Source: Meandrina meandrites (taxonomy: Eukaryota; Cnidaria; Anthozoa; Scleractinia; Meandrinidae). From it: a stretch of 64,000 bases of DNA. The translations under genes and the position numbers were made by a program. Each line of letters begins with the position of its first letter. Position 1 is the stretch's first letter. The notes under the pieces were generated by a model, which was not told where the DNA came from, searched no databases, and worked only from the letters and a program-made list of their open reading frames with translations. The stretch spans positions 41,021,804 to 41,085,803 of the forward strand of contig OY855904.1 of assembly GCA_963693305.1 (NCBI GenBank), read 5' to 3'. Of the stretch, positions 50,975 through 63,611 are shown piece after piece.

Positions 50975-51420
50975 ATGCAACTGTTGTAATACAGCAGGTT
51001 TTATTTGTCTGTGTTCCAATTTTTCCTTCAGCTTCTTGGACCCATGAGTAGTTTGTCCGGGTGAAACATAGTAAAACCAGCAAAACTCAAAGAAGAACGG
51101 TGGAAAGAACCCCTGGAAAACGAGTCTCTCCAGACCATTTCCAAATGGCTCTGTGAATGCAAGCTCCTGATTGCAGAAAAAATCCTTTGTATTATTTGGC
51201 CCAATAATTGACAAACAGTAACTTTAGAGTCACTCCCGTGTGTTCTTACACGGTGGCTGTTGCATCAGCCATATTAAATAATTTAGGTCAGAGAGCTGAA
51301 AAATGTAAGGGAACTCATTTCAGATGTCAGAAAGAAAGAAATTTCAAGATCCACAGGGAAATGTTTGTTTGGACTAATCTGAGGTATATCTAAATAGTGA
51401 CTTGTTTACCTGTGGAATAC
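50975..51420. repeat. Left arm of a diverged inverted repeat
   Basis: 50975-51215 is homologous, in reverse, to 55110-55390 (shared GGTCTGGAGAGACTCGTT). 51290-51420 is homologous, in reverse, to 52190-52320 (shared CCACAGGGAAAT and TTGGACTAATC-like pieces). Without the element at 52396-55108 the right arm becomes continuous, giving a long fold-back pair. Confidence 0.55.
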
Positions 51421-52395
51421 ATTGGTGGCTGTTCGGCTTTCGTATTACATGTATCAAAATCACTAGAGTGGTAAAACTGCTGTTAGAAATTTGAGAACTT
51501 GAAGCAGTTCGATTTTAACACATGATCTGAAAAAAATTGTCCCACGGTTTGTGTTTGTAAGCATCTTGTCAGCAATAATGTGATGTTAAACGGTCGCTTC
51601 TTTGCCATGGAAACATTGTTTTTCCAGAATTTGTGTGAACAGTGATGCCATTGAGGGTCGGGAAACACAAGGTATATTCAACCTTAAAGAAAGTAGGTTT
51701 TTGTTTAATTTTGAAGGGTTCCGTACTGTTTTGCAGCAGGGAGTTTCCGAAAATCACGAAACATTTTGTTGGCTTGAATCCCGATGAATAAACAGTGTCC
51801 ATGTGATAAAAGTTTTTAATTCACATGATCTAAATTGACGCTAAGCCAGTTAAAATTTTGCGAATGCATTTTGCCACTCTAATGGTTTTGATAGTACATC
51901 TACCGGTAATTATTTGTTTGGCCATGCAGTAATTCAATGCATGTAGTGCAGAAAAATTCTGGTTGGACAAAAATAATTAATTAAAAATAATATCAGAAAA
52001 AAGCTAAAATCAAATGTACAAGCCAGTGCTTTCTAAACTTTTAACCCAAAAATTTAAAAAGCTCAGAAAATTGATACCTACAAGCTGACCACATCAATTC
52101 CCAATTTCAATTTTTTTTCTTTTTGGATATTGATATTTTGGCCAACTGGAATTTTTCTGCACTGAATGCAGTTTTTTAGGCTGCCAATGCATAGTAAAGG
52201 TAAACAAGCCACTATTTACTGATTGGTCCAAATGAAAATTTCCCTGTGGATCTGGAAATATCATTACTTTTTTTTTCTGACATCAGAAATTATTTCCGAC
52301 CATTTTTTGGCTCTCTCTCTCTGGTAGCAACTAAAACAAAAGTATAGGCAACAATAATAATACTGCCAATCGACTACTGTTACAATGTACAATAT

Positions 52396-55108
52396 CAGGC
52401 CTTCTGACAGGGTGCGGGAGTGCGGGACCGCACAATTAGGTCAAACCCGCACAATCCCGCACAATTCCTGAAAATCTGCGAAATCCCGCACAATATTGAA
52501 AGATTTGCTTAAAAAAACTAATTAAATCAGTATTCCTATCGATTGCCGAGACTTCAAGAAAGTTTATAGGCTATGTTTAGGCTATTTATGTTCCAAAACA
52601 ATGGAGAAGTCCGCCGCTTTCCACGACTGAAAACCTCGAGTGGATATAAACATTGAGAAGTACATGTATTTGTTACTGAACGGTACCCTGTGCGTGACAT
52701 TGTGGAAAAAGGCGGTGTTTATATTTTCCCAACTATTTTAATTTTGCTCGTTTTGTCTCTGAACAAACCCACAAACGATCCTTAAAATAGATAACAAATG
52801 ATGTGTAACTCGGACATTTCAGGCTCGTCTTGGCTGTTACAACAGTTGTCAGCGCGATAGCTTTTGTGGACAACGCCGTGTCGCCGTTTAAAATGCATGT
52901 TTCCTTCAAAAAAATCATGCCGCTTTTTTCCCCAACGCGTTCACTTCCTCGTTCAATTGAGATATAATATACACCGGACAGCAAAGACGAAAGGCCGAAG
53001 CAATGTATCACCGCGCCGAAATGGCTGTCAATTTGTCATGACTTTAAAAATATTTTCCCAAAGGCGAACGCACTGATCAAATTAGCGAATTGACAAACAA
53101 AAGCGCTGCAACTTCGGGCAAGAGAAAATCATTAACATCTGATCAAGAAACAGGGTTTATTTTTTGTTTGATCCAAGTGAAGGACGTTTTAATTCAGGAA
53201 TACAAGTTCTACGCTCTGATCTGTCTTACATCTACTGTAAGTTTTTGCTAAAAATAAAGTGTTATCAAATTTCATTTAGCAAGCAAAGAAATTTGCATAC
53301 TGATCTCGGCTCGTTGTTGTGGTTTTTGCAGCAATTTAAGACATTTTTGTGTGAAGAAAATGTAAATCTTTACAGGAAAATATTCACTTTGCCTATCGAA
53401 GAAAGTAGAACTTGTTCATGTCGGAAACCTTTTATTTCGAGGTAGAATTACGGTTTGTTAAACTTCATCGATCGTGTCACGCAACGTGAATCTGTTGATA
53501 CAATTAACTTTGGCCAAAATAGGGGTGTCGGTAAAACGCCGACTCGGGGTCGGGGCCGGGGCCGGGGCCGGGGCCGGGGTCGGGGTCAATTTTTTAATTT
53601 TTTTAAAAAAAATCACCGAATCAGAAAAAAAAAAAATTAAAAAATTTATATAAGCGTGTGGCGCATTTCGAGTTGAAAAAAGCATCTCCTTCACAAAAGA
53701 GCCGGGAACTTGATCCTTCCATAAGTTCAAAAGTATAAAAGAAGGGATTCCCTCGCCAAAAGAAGGATGACCTTTTTCAGGTTTATTATATTGTACATGC
53801 CGATGCGTTTGTGTAGCAAGAGAAAAGTAATTCAGGTTTATATCGTTAAAATAAAACCGCCATTCGTATTCAAAAAAATATTTACAAGGAAGCAGAATTG
53901 TTTTGTTTAGACAGAGAAGCTCGCATGTCCCGCAATCTTAAAGTTTCTACAATACTGTTAAAATACAAATAGAGGTATCTAGCCATCTCTCCAATTTGTG
54001 TGACCAAAATGCGGGAATACATTTTAAATTACCACGGTTTGCACTGATACGCGATGATCGAAATCAAAACATCCGACGTTTCCAAGATTTCCGGCGTCAA
54101 TATCAGAGTTTGAAATGACGTTTCGCATGAGCGATCATGAAGTTAAACCGGCCGACAGAAGACTACAGAAGCTCGGTCAAATTTAACTTTATTACACAAC
54201 AAAGACATTTTAAAGATTCTGCGAGACTTTACCTTCAGCTTCAAGGCTTTTGCGTTTGGAAACTGAATGAAACTAAACGGTTTCATAGATCTTAACTAAA
54301 AGATTAATTTTGTACAAAGCCGACACTGCCAGACTGAATGTCACGATACATTCCACGGCTCGGCGAACGTAAAGGTTCTGCATGTACCTTATATTTTTGC
54401 GGTGTTTATTCGGACCGTTTAGTGAGACGAAACCCTGAAGCTACAAAAGAGTTAACTTGCGCCCTGTTAAGGAGATTTGCCCGCGGAATAAAATTTATTT
54501 TTCGCCAGTTCACTTTAGTGATCACTCGCCCGAAACGTTCCCGGAAACCCTTTCAAACTAGCGCTCAGAAGTCTATCCGCCAAGCTGTTAGAATTTCACT
54601 GCTAGACCACAAATTTCTTCTTTTATACTTTTGAACTTATGGAAGGATCAAGTTCCCGGCTTTTTTGTGAAGGAGATGCTTTTTTCAACTCGAAATGCGC
54701 CACACGCTTATATAAATTTTTTATTTTTATTTTTTTTCTGATTCGGTGAATTTTTTTAAAAAAATTAAATAATTGACCCCGGCCCCGGCCCCGGCCCCGG
54801 CCCCGGCCCCGGCCCCGGCCCCGGCCCCGAGTCGGCGTTTTACCGACACCCCCAAAATAGTCGCAAAATGGAGAATGTTGGTTAACGTTAATTGCCAAAG
54901 TAAGAAAACAATAGTTGTCTTCTTCATTTATCCAGAATTTCTTTCCTGTCAGGTTTTTTTTGGGGGGCCTTGTAATTGTATATATACTAATATTTGACTG
55001 TTCACACGACTGCGGAGTCCCCGCACAATCGCCGTTTTTCACCGCACAATTTGCCTCCCAAAACCCCCACAATTTTCTTTTTTTTCCCGCACCCTGTCAG
55101 AAGGCCTG
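52396..55108. mobile_element. 2.7-kb TIR transposon, non-autonomous
   Basis: Both ends carry CAGGCCTTCTGACAGG (right end inverted) followed by GTGCGGG. The subterminal region repeats CCCGCACAAT. No transposase frame seen. A second TIR element sits inside it. TSD not clear (GTACA occurs close to both ends). It splits the right arm of the fold-back pair. Confidence 0.75.
53523..54852. mobile_element. Nested TIR element with GGGGCC-type arrays
   Basis: Starts GGGTGTCGGTAAAACGCC and ends with the inverse. TSD CAAAATAG (53515-53522 and 54853-54860, 8 bp). Each arm is over 200 bp and includes an array of GGGGCC hexamers (about 53546-53585, and a longer inverted one at 54777-54828). The centre (53750-54610) holds a 98-codon frame without a known domain. 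The 8-bp TSD suggests a hAT-like mechanism. Confidence 0.75.
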
Positions 55109-55389
55109 GTACATGTACTGCTGATTGGGCAGAATAAGACAAAGGTTGTTTTTGCTCAATCAGGAGCCAGCATTCACAAAGCTGTTTGCAAATGGTCTGG
55201 AGAGACTCGTTCCCAGGGACTTATTCAGCCTTTCTTGAAAACTTTTGCCTTTCCAACTTTTGTTTCGTTTTTTTAGTTTTGTTTCACGATGACTACTGTA
55301 ACTGCCCTTGGGTCTCTGAGAATGGTTTCCCTTCAACTTTGCCAACTATGAACAGTGAAAGTAAAGTTAATTACATAAAATGAAAGAAA

Positions 55390-55837
55390 AACGAGTTTGA
55401 CCAAGAACAGTTGGATTCAATTCGTTTTTTTTAATAATTAAGTTTCAATAATTACATGTAGTTTCGCATGCTTTCTTTTTCGAATGCTTTCTTTTGCATA
55501 TATTTTTACCTATTTCTATACTTCATCCATTTTTTCTCTTACACATTTAAATTACTTCTTTGTCACTATATATATCTATGCTAATCTTTATTCTCAACAT
55601 TTGTAACTTGATAACGACCAAAGAGTGGTTCAAATGTTGTGCCAAACTTTTACCTCCAGTTTTTATTGTTAATTGTTTTAAAAACACTTACTGATAAGAA
55701 TATTAATTTTATCACTTTTTATTGAAACTTTTTTCATAACAACAATTACAAATGTCATCACATTCTAAGAATTTAAAGCCACTTTCTGATGAGTTGACAT
55801 ACATTGTATTTGAATAGTTATGATTAAAGTCATCATG
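55390..55837. other. Non-coding AT-rich interval
   Basis: No feature recognised. Confidence 0.5.
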
Positions 55838-55845
55838 CATTTTAT

Positions 55846-55945
55846 AATATAATATAATATAATATAATATAATATAATATAATATAATATAATATAATAT
55901 AATATAATATAATATAATATAATATAATATAATATAATATAATAT
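55846..55945. repeat. (AATAT)n microsatellite
   Basis: About 20 near-perfect copies of a pentanucleotide. Confidence 0.95.
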
Positions 55946-56404
55946 GGTAAAAAGTTAAGTGTCTGAGCTCAACCATTGGCCGGTACCGGTAACATGATAC
56001 AAGCTGTAGTTTTGACCCCCTGATCTGAAAATTACCTACTGGTATTAATAGAACTGGGTGGGGAGAGGAACTGAGTGGGTCATAGATAGGGGTTTCATAA
56101 TGTTTTGTCTTGAAGTTAACATCAGCAACTGGAAGAGTAGGCAGCTGTGACAGGTTACTTTCATTTGTTGTGAGCTGATTGTTATGACCAGAGTAACCGG
56201 CTCGACATGTAATCAAGTAGTTTATGGAACTTTTATTAGCAGTCCCCGGCTTGTTTTGAAAACCCTGGGGTCAAAAGCAAAAATAATGTCCTGCCTAAGA
56301 AAATGCCAAAAGGGAAATGGGCTTGAGGGCTAATATCCCCAACATTTATATCCAGAGTAATAATATTTAATACTAGTTATCATTTGATACCACTAGGCAA
56401 AAAA
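55946..56404. other. Non-coding interval
   Basis: No gene or repeat boundary recognised. The minus-strand open frame reaching into the adjacent microsatellite is not credible. Confidence 0.45.
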
Positions 56405-56406
56405 TT

Positions 56407-56479
56407 AGGGCTTCAACGGGATTCGAACCCATGACCTCAGCGATACCGGTGCGATGCTCTACCAACTGAGCTACTCTCC
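56407..56479 (-). tRNA. tRNA-like sequence, probably tRNA-derived repeat (nominal GGU anticodon)
   Basis: On the minus strand an A box (TAGCTCAGTTGG) and a B box (GGGTTCGAATCCC) are properly spaced. The anticodon loop would read CCGGTAT with GGT in the centre, but position 33 is C rather than the nearly invariant T, and the acceptor and anticodon stems pair poorly. A tRNA-derived SINE head or a pseudo-tRNA is more likely than a working tRNA-Thr. Confidence 0.45.
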
Positions 56480-56484
56480 TGCAG

Positions 56485-57320
56485 TACAATTTTGTTCAAG
56501 TTACATGAAATAAATGTGGTTGAAACTATCAAACTAAGACTTTGTGTTTTATTATTAAGAGCCTACATTCCTGACAATAGGAGGACAAGCACCTCCACAC
56601 TAGAAAAAGAAACACATGAAAACACTGCCCAAGACAGACCAACCTCAGCATGTGGAGGATTGAAACCAGGCTTTAGATGAACATGGTGAGTGGATTGATT
56701 TACTTCCTGAATGCATGTTGTCATTAATAATTACAGAGATAATTTACATGAACACACACACAAAAAAATACATGTAATTGTCATTCATGGTCATCGTACA
56801 TTGTATGTGGAGCTGCCAAAAAATATGGCATTTTTTATTAGTTATTTTTAGGACAGATACATGTACAAGGGCCAAGACAACAATGTGCCCTTAATCTTTT
56901 CCCTAATATATGTAATTCGAAAGCACTAAAAAGTAGGTATTTACTATGAAGCTAGATTCAGGGGCTCAGGAATTCAGTGAAATACAAAAGAGCCAAATTA
57001 ATGGGCTATTATTCAATGCAGTTTTCAAACAAATCAAGTACATTTTTCCATAGCCAGCCACCCAGCGAATTACAAATTATGCATTATGAAAAGACAAAAA
57101 TATCAATGCCCAGTATTTATAAATCGATTTGCATGTGGTTGGATTAATAGGTGCAATGTCTTTTTTTCCCCTTTTTCCATTAATTATTATCTTTTAAAGT
57201 TTATGGAAAGTTTGTTCTTGACAAAACTATGATCAGTCAATAATACTACATGTGTAGTAACAGTTCTCACTATAGCCGTCTCTGGCTGTTAAATTCTATA
57301 ATCTTATTTGATAGCAGTAA
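56485..57320. other. Non-coding interval
   Basis: AT-rich, no supported feature. Confidence 0.45.
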
Positions 57321-57322
57321 GC

Positions 57323-57803
57323 AGCGCTTCAAGCTGCGACCATTTTGGTCGCCATGGCGAGTGGAAATAAAATTTGGCGACTAAATTTTCCACACAGGTC
57401 GCCAATTTGGCGACTACTGTAATGCAAAGGGCTGGCTACGCATCAAAGTTTGCAAACCACATTTCCTTTCCATTGTTTTAGTGTACTGTACAAGAATTAA
57501 ACTTGTTTTGCATGTTTATCTTCCTTACCTGTTTCTTTAATCTTTTATTTACTTTTCTGCATGATAATTGGAACAGTTCAACAAAAAATCTCTTCAATGC
57601 AAACGAAAATAACTACGTCGGAACGTTCTTCGAACGATTTTAATTCGGCTCATAATGGTCAGCGGTATTACTTCATGTACAGTGGTGTCCTGCGTTGAAA
57701 ACGCTTTCCTTTTTGGCGACCAAAATTTTTCTAGCGGCGACCATTTTACAAAAGGAAGTCGCCAAAAGGCGACTTCTGGAAAACTTGAGCTTGAAGCACT
57801 GGT
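57323..57803. mobile_element. TIR element with GTCGCC subterminal motifs
   Basis: Ends share GCTTCAAGCT in opposite orientation. Both subterminal zones repeat GGCGAC/GTCGCC. About 480 bp and non-coding. Related GTCGCC wording occurs near 61190. Confidence 0.55.
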
Positions 57804-58122
57804 AAGGTCAGTGGAGTGCATTATAACAGTAGATGCCTGCAGTTATAAGTAACCCCTAGTCCAGGGACTATGCAAAGTACCCTAAAATGACAAAAAAGTG
57901 CTCAAATCCGACAATTATTACTTACATAATTAATACAGTGATTGAGCTGACTGTGGTTGGGGTATCAGTTGCATGACACTGCTCTAAATATTGCTGATAA
58001 ATCACACGTCATCATTATTTCAGTTGCATTCAAACTTTATGCAAAATTGAATTTATTTTCACTGCTAAAAAATGTACATGTTACGATGTACAAACTTAAG
58101 AGTATTCCAAGTTGTAACAAAG

Positions 58123-58299
58123 CAGTGGTGGATCCAGATAGGTCTTCATCTACACTGTAAGAGGGGAGGGGGCTATGGCTATGAATTTGAATTCTGCGAA
58201 GATAACTCTGGCAGTACACAACAAGTGCCCTTTTTCCAAAAAAATAAGGGGGGGGGGGGGGGGGGGTGCCCCCCGGCCTCTCCCCTTGATCCACCACTG
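58123..58299. mobile_element. Short MITE with CAGTGGTGGATC ends
   Basis: Left CAGTGGTGGATCCAG, right the inverse of CAGTGGTGGATCAAG, 177 bp, with a poly-G run inside. Ends of this type are seen in hAT-like MITEs, but no clean 8-bp TSD is visible. Confidence 0.7.
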
Positions 58300-58667
58300 G
58301 AAAGTGTGCTTGTAGTCCCAGGAATGTACAAACAAACTCTCTGAATGTTCATTCTCAGACACCATTTGTCCATTTTGATGATCAATAGATGATTTGGAAA
58401 TTTTATTACTTGTGTTTTCTTGGAAATAGGACAATGTCATGCAACTGGTACTCCATCAATAGTCAGCTTTAACATTGTATTGTGTCACCGTAACCAGATT
58501 TAAGTAATATTTGTCATTTTAAGGCTACCCATTTGGGTAGTCCATGGACTACCCAATAAATGAAGGAATAAATCAATCAATCAATCAAGGAATCTGATAG
58601 TGCACATCACCTTTCTTTGCACCAGTAAGTTGGGAAGAAAATTTTAAGTCTACTAGAAAGAACTTAA
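58300..58667. other. Non-coding interval
   Basis: Contains a short (AATC)n run near 58571-58586 and an inverted CCCATTTGGGTAGTCCATGG stretch. No gene recognised. Confidence 0.45.
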
Positions 58668-60959
58668 CTAAGTAGCGTAGTCTTCAAGGTAAGGTGGGTG
58701 GTAGGTTGATTGGCTTGACAGACATTTCAGAGACAGAAGATTCAACATCATCAGGACACAGGGAAGGGCTACCAGAGTCTCAGTCTTCTTAGAGGGGACC
58801 AACTCTGTAAGCATCAGAAGAAATGTAAACCAAATTGCTGACCTGCACAGGTGTGGGTGTGCAGGTAGTGCAGCCAGGAGCTGTAGATCTCTCACTTGCT
58901 TTATTAGCTAGGTGGCAACCGTGGCGTTCAGGAGGAGTGTTGTTGCTGAGGAAGAAGGAGATCGGACAAAGGAATCTGTGAGTTAGCTGAACTGGTCACC
59001 ATTAAGCCACATCTGCCGGGCAGACAATTCTCTGTTATGAATGCAGACCACCTTCAGGAAAGATGCAGAGTAGCTCATCTCTGAGTTTCGAACTGCATTT
59101 TTCAGATTTTTAGCTGGACTGACTTTTACAACAAAGCCATACTGGCAAAGAGTTGCTTCATTGGACAGAGAAGAGAAGCCAGGAGTGGGATCTAATCTTA
59201 TGACAGAAGGAGCAGCGGCTAAAGGTTGCAGCTCAAGGCACAGTGGGACGAGACCATCGTGGATAGACTCATCATCCAGCAGGCATGCAGCAGTGAAAGA
59301 GGTCGCAGTCTCATGGATGATGAGCATCAGCTGGTGATAGCGCTTTATGATATCCAGGGCGAAGGAAATACCGATGCCGTCTGGAGGATCAGAGCTAGAC
59401 TGGTAGACTGCTCGACAAGGCTGGAAGGGACCTTTTACAGCGAAGAGCACAGGTGACAACACTGGGAGCGCTGATCCAGGGATTTGTCGAGATCTGACTA
59501 GGACAGAGTGAGGGATGACAATACCTTCGTGAGGCGGGGCATTTCTTTGACAGGCATGTACGTTGCTTGAGATGAGAAAAAACTCGTCTAAGGTCAGGCC
59601 ATTCCAACTGCATTTGAAGCCAGGCAGAGGGGCTTGTCCAGACAGCACATTTGTGCAGATGTGGGACGTACAGCTAAGTTCTCAGTGTTGGAGACAAAAT
59701 AATAAGCTGATTTGACAATGAGGGTCTTCGCAGTCTGGGGCGTTTTGGCTAGCGAAATCAGATGGCAGGTTAGCAGAACCTGCTTAGTGGGAACAGCTGA
59801 CAGAGAGGAATGAGGTCACATGAGGGCTCGAGGAAAACTGGCCATGGCATAGCTTGCTATCAGTCTGAACATAAGGTTTAGGCGTGGCTTGTATTATGTA
59901 AGGTGCAAAGTGCTTAACAGTGGCGGGAATGCATAACACCTCTATATCACATGGTAACCAGGATGGTTGATGCTTTTTGAACTTTGCACCAAAGAACCCA
60001 GTAAGGTGGAGTTTCTGGTTATGAAGGACATAAAGAGTGGCACCGAGACTGCCCATCTTTACAGAACCATTGGTCACAATCCAGAGTTGATCCTCAGGCT
60101 TGGGGAGAACTATGAATCTGCTAGATGCAAGGGCCTCAACAGAGCAGGCGATCTTGATTGACGACCTGCAGTTAGCATCCTGAGTGGAGCAAGGACTTTG
60201 GTGCCGCCACTTAGGACCCAACCAAGCATTTTGTGGGAACCAATAAATGAGCGGAGACTACAGACACTCCTGGGAGGCTCACAAGACGCTAAAGCTGGGA
60301 CGTTGTGTAGAGAAGTACGGACGATATCCAGTCAAGAGAAGTGGTGGAAGCTGGACAAACTATGGTTTTCTCAGCTGAAAGGCAAAGGCTGTGCAGTCTA
60401 GAGCTGAGACCTTGGGTCTTCCGCCAGTTCAACAGGAGCTCCGGAGGAGTGTTGCCACTGCAGTTTAAATCATCAGCTAATCTTATCTCAGCAATGCATC
60501 CTTCCTGAAGGAGGTCTCCCAGGACATGGCACATTGGTGTCTCCAAACCAGGGGTGCCCATGGCACAACAAGTATAGACAGGGGCTACCATGCCACAATA
60601 CATCATGGAGCACCTTATGAGAGGGATCTGGTAGAATGCTCAAGACAAGTCAGAAACTGTTGTACTTCCAGCAGGCAATCTTGAGAAGAGTGGAGTCGAT
60701 ATCAGGCATTACCAAGGGTTGAGGTTTACTGTACAATGAGCCAACCTACCTCAATGACAGCTGTCACCAGATGAAAGCCACAATTCTTCTTTTTCACCAG
60801 GAGTGAAGGGTGCAAGTACTCAGTGACAACCTTTAGATCCTCAGGACGGCAGAAGATGCTTTGGGCCTCAAGCTTGTTGAATTTGCTCTGGAGCAGGTCA
60901 AGTTGGGAATACTGGGGAACATGACCCTTGCTCTGCAGAGGCTTGACATGACCCATATT
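58668..60959 (-). pseudogene. Decayed retroelement pol: RT, RNase H, integrase (3' part)
   Basis: Read leftward in several frames. An RT beginning (VPQYSQLDLLQSKFNKLEA, then LHPSLLVKKK) occurs at 60726-60953, an RT palm piece with ADDLNCSGNTP at 60289-60606, and an RNase H-like region (LWIVTNGSVKMGSLGATLYV, then QTDSKLCHGQ) at 59784-60130. An integrase-like region (DIIKRYHQLMLI ... VIRLDPTPGF ... VVKVSPAKN) lies at 58983-59480, and a C-terminal end near 58668. Frame changes separate all of these, so it is inactive. The domain order RT-RNase H-integrase fits a Ty3/Gypsy-like element. Confidence 0.75.
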
Positions 60960-63605
60960 CAGGGTTTTCAATAAGGGCCGGCAGCTGGCGAAACTCGCCG
61001 GCTACTCGACACGTTTTCGCTGCCTACTTTGATTAACAACTTACTTGAATTTTAAGAATTAGCATGATAAATAATTTGCCACAACATGAACCGCGGATCG
61101 GCCAACATTTAATTCGTTTAACGCAAAAGAAACTTGCCATAATTCTTGGTTAAAATAATTATATCGACTCAGGGCTTGAAAGTTAGACCAATACGGTCGC
61201 CAATACGACTAACATTTCATAAAAATTCTCCTTTCGTCACCAAAGTGGCAACTGCATTTCTGTGTGTTGACGATGAATAATGGACATTTCCTCAGACATT
61301 GTGCCCTTCCAGAAAATTATATCGAAAGATCTTTGCTTCTAAGACATCCAAAATAAGAAAAGAAGTCATTCCATCCTCTTCCTTTGCTGTAAACGATTCT
61401 ATCACATCGGAAAACTCGCCGAAAGCTGACCGTGTTTGAAATCGCCCTACAATGCTTTGCAAGCCCTTGAGCACGTCATGTATGCCTACGGGTTGTGTCT
61501 CTCGTTGATTCCTTCGATAGTGGCCACAAAATCTTACATATAGTGTTTGTTTTAAACCTAGTGATAAGATTGTTTTGTTTTTCCTTTTCAATATTTTATG
61601 TATTCTGTCCTTTTTTCGACTATTTTGCTTGGTTACCAAGGAAAATGGTAAGAATTGGGATCATTGGGTTTGCACTCTCTGACCCACATTTTTGTATACT
61701 CTCAAGGGACTGTTTTAATTTGTCAAGGGAATACTTTTCACGGACTTGATCACGACTTAATGCAGCTTCTCAAGACCAAACAGGAAAATGGTAATGTACA
61801 ATATTGCTTCGAACATAAATGGAATTTTTAGAAGGATCGGTAAAGCCACTTAGTGAAAAATTGACTGCAAAAAGCCGTCGGGCTAAAATTAAACTTACGC
61901 TTTAGCGTGAATAATGCAGGATCTCATGGCTTCAAAAATATGCAGAATTTTGAAGCTTTGATACATTAGTAGCTACATCTTGAAATGAGAATTAATCTAA
62001 AACAAAACTTCCTTCAAGTTTCTTTCATTTGCCCAGTTTACGTTTGGAATTTTAGGCTTCTAAAGCGTATTGATTTGAAAAGCACATGGTGACATCTCTT
62101 GCGGCCGACTTACCATCGCGCTGTTGTTTATTTAATAATTGTGCTCAGTTTACGACCTTTTACATGCAAAGATTTACAACTGTACTTCGGAAAATGCAAA
62201 CAAAGACTCAACAAGTATTTTTTTGCTATTAGTTATAGTGATGGAAAGAATGAAAAGCAATGTGAGTGTTAATTATGTGGAAGGAATTCAGTAGTTTTCC
62301 GCTATCTCACGGCACCATGATTCGCAAATTATTATCCCCAATTACCGCTTTTCTGTACCAAGATAATACCACTGGTGGTTAAATAAATGTCAGTGACAGT
62401 TGTACAGAATGAAAACCTTCCTTTCACCAGAGTGTTTTGAACTAGTTTTATACTTTGTAGAAAGGGTTTGTGTTTTTGCGAGTTGTTAAAATGACGCGCG
62501 AAGGTGAAGACATTTTTTTCACCGTCTTCAAGTTTGGTTTCGGATCAATTTATCAAGGTTGATAATTAACATTTTAAATCATGAATTGGTCTTTCAGCGT
62601 GTCTAGTTGTAATAAAAGTTTACTTCAGAAAGGAATTATTTGTCTGAATTTAGTGCGCATATGGTATATTTTTTCCACTCGTTTTTGGGGGGCTGGGTGT
62701 GCGCTAATTAGCCCCCTCCTCCCCCCCCCGGGGGGGGGGGGTACTCCCATATATGGGCTATATAGGTAAGTGCCGCGGGATAGGGTATGTTTTTTGAGGT
62801 TCTCGGTCCTTGAATAGGGTGGGAAATAGGGTATCACATTTGTTCCTTTTGGCATTGTGTCCCCGGTGTGATCCTTAGATAGGGTACCTTAATTCTATCA
62901 GCTAAAATAAATGCCCATGTCAGTAAGTCTTAACAAAGCGATTTTGAAAGATTTGAGCTTTGCTGTGCGCGGTTAGCCATTATTTGAGTCGTCACGCAAT
63001 GCTTCTCCTCCCCTTGAATAGGGTGTCAATATTTTCGGGTTTGGGCATTAGAAAAGGTATTAATTTTCGTTTTCTTTATCCTTAGATAGGGTCAGGGTTT
63101 GAGAACGTTCGCGGCACACCCCTATCCGAAATTTAGGAAAGTACCCCCCCCCCCCCAAGATTAAAGCCTTCTGGACTGTAAGTCAATGGGTTTTAATGCA
63201 TCGCAAATCGCTTTCAATACTAACATTTCCCCAACGCATACTCCATGGAAAATAGTCGAATCCCGAAGAGATCTTTGATTTAGATTAAATTCCTAGAAAT
63301 GATTTTAAACACTTTTGAACAAGGCCCTATTTGATTTTGCAAACTGGCGACTAAAAAAATATAGTTTGGCGACTATTATGTCTGCAAGATAATTATATAG
63401 AACCCTTGAATAAAAAGCTACAAAATATAGCATGTATGGTTCTGTCAAAAATGACCTAATTCTTGCCCCAGAATGCAGGAAATACACTCTTAGAGGCTCA
63501 GATTTTAAAAGTTTCCCCGGGGAACATGCTCCCAGGCCCCCCTAACCCCTTCGCCGCCTACTTCTACAATTCTGCCGCCTACTTCAATTCTTATTGAAAA
63601 CCCTG
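60960..63605. mobile_element. 2.65-kb TIR transposon inserted in the retroelement pol
   Basis: Ends CAGGGTTTTCAATAAG in inverted orientation. The TSD CATATT is present at 60954-60959 and 63606-63611. Removing the element and one TSD copy rejoins the interrupted retroelement frame, which fixes the boundaries. No transposase frame is seen. A related, diverged copy lies at 48691-50763, and it lacks the segment 61607-63288 of this copy. Confidence 0.85.
62730..63156. mobile_element. MITE bounded by G/C runs
   Basis: Begins with about 12 G then TACTCCCATATA, and ends with AAAGTA then about 13 C, so the ends are inverted. The interior repeats AATAGGGTA/GATAGGGTA. 427 bp, inside the TIR transposon. 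Confidence 0.65.
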
Positions 63606-63611
63606 CATATT

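Noticed and set aside
53455..55072. Frames encoding Gly/Arg or Ala/Pro runs at the GGGGCC arrays
   Set aside because: Translation of the hexanucleotide arrays in transposon ends; no independent coding evidence.
58983..59648. 221-codon minus-strand frame as an intact gene
   Set aside because: It is the integrase-like part of a decayed retroelement whose other domains are in different frames.
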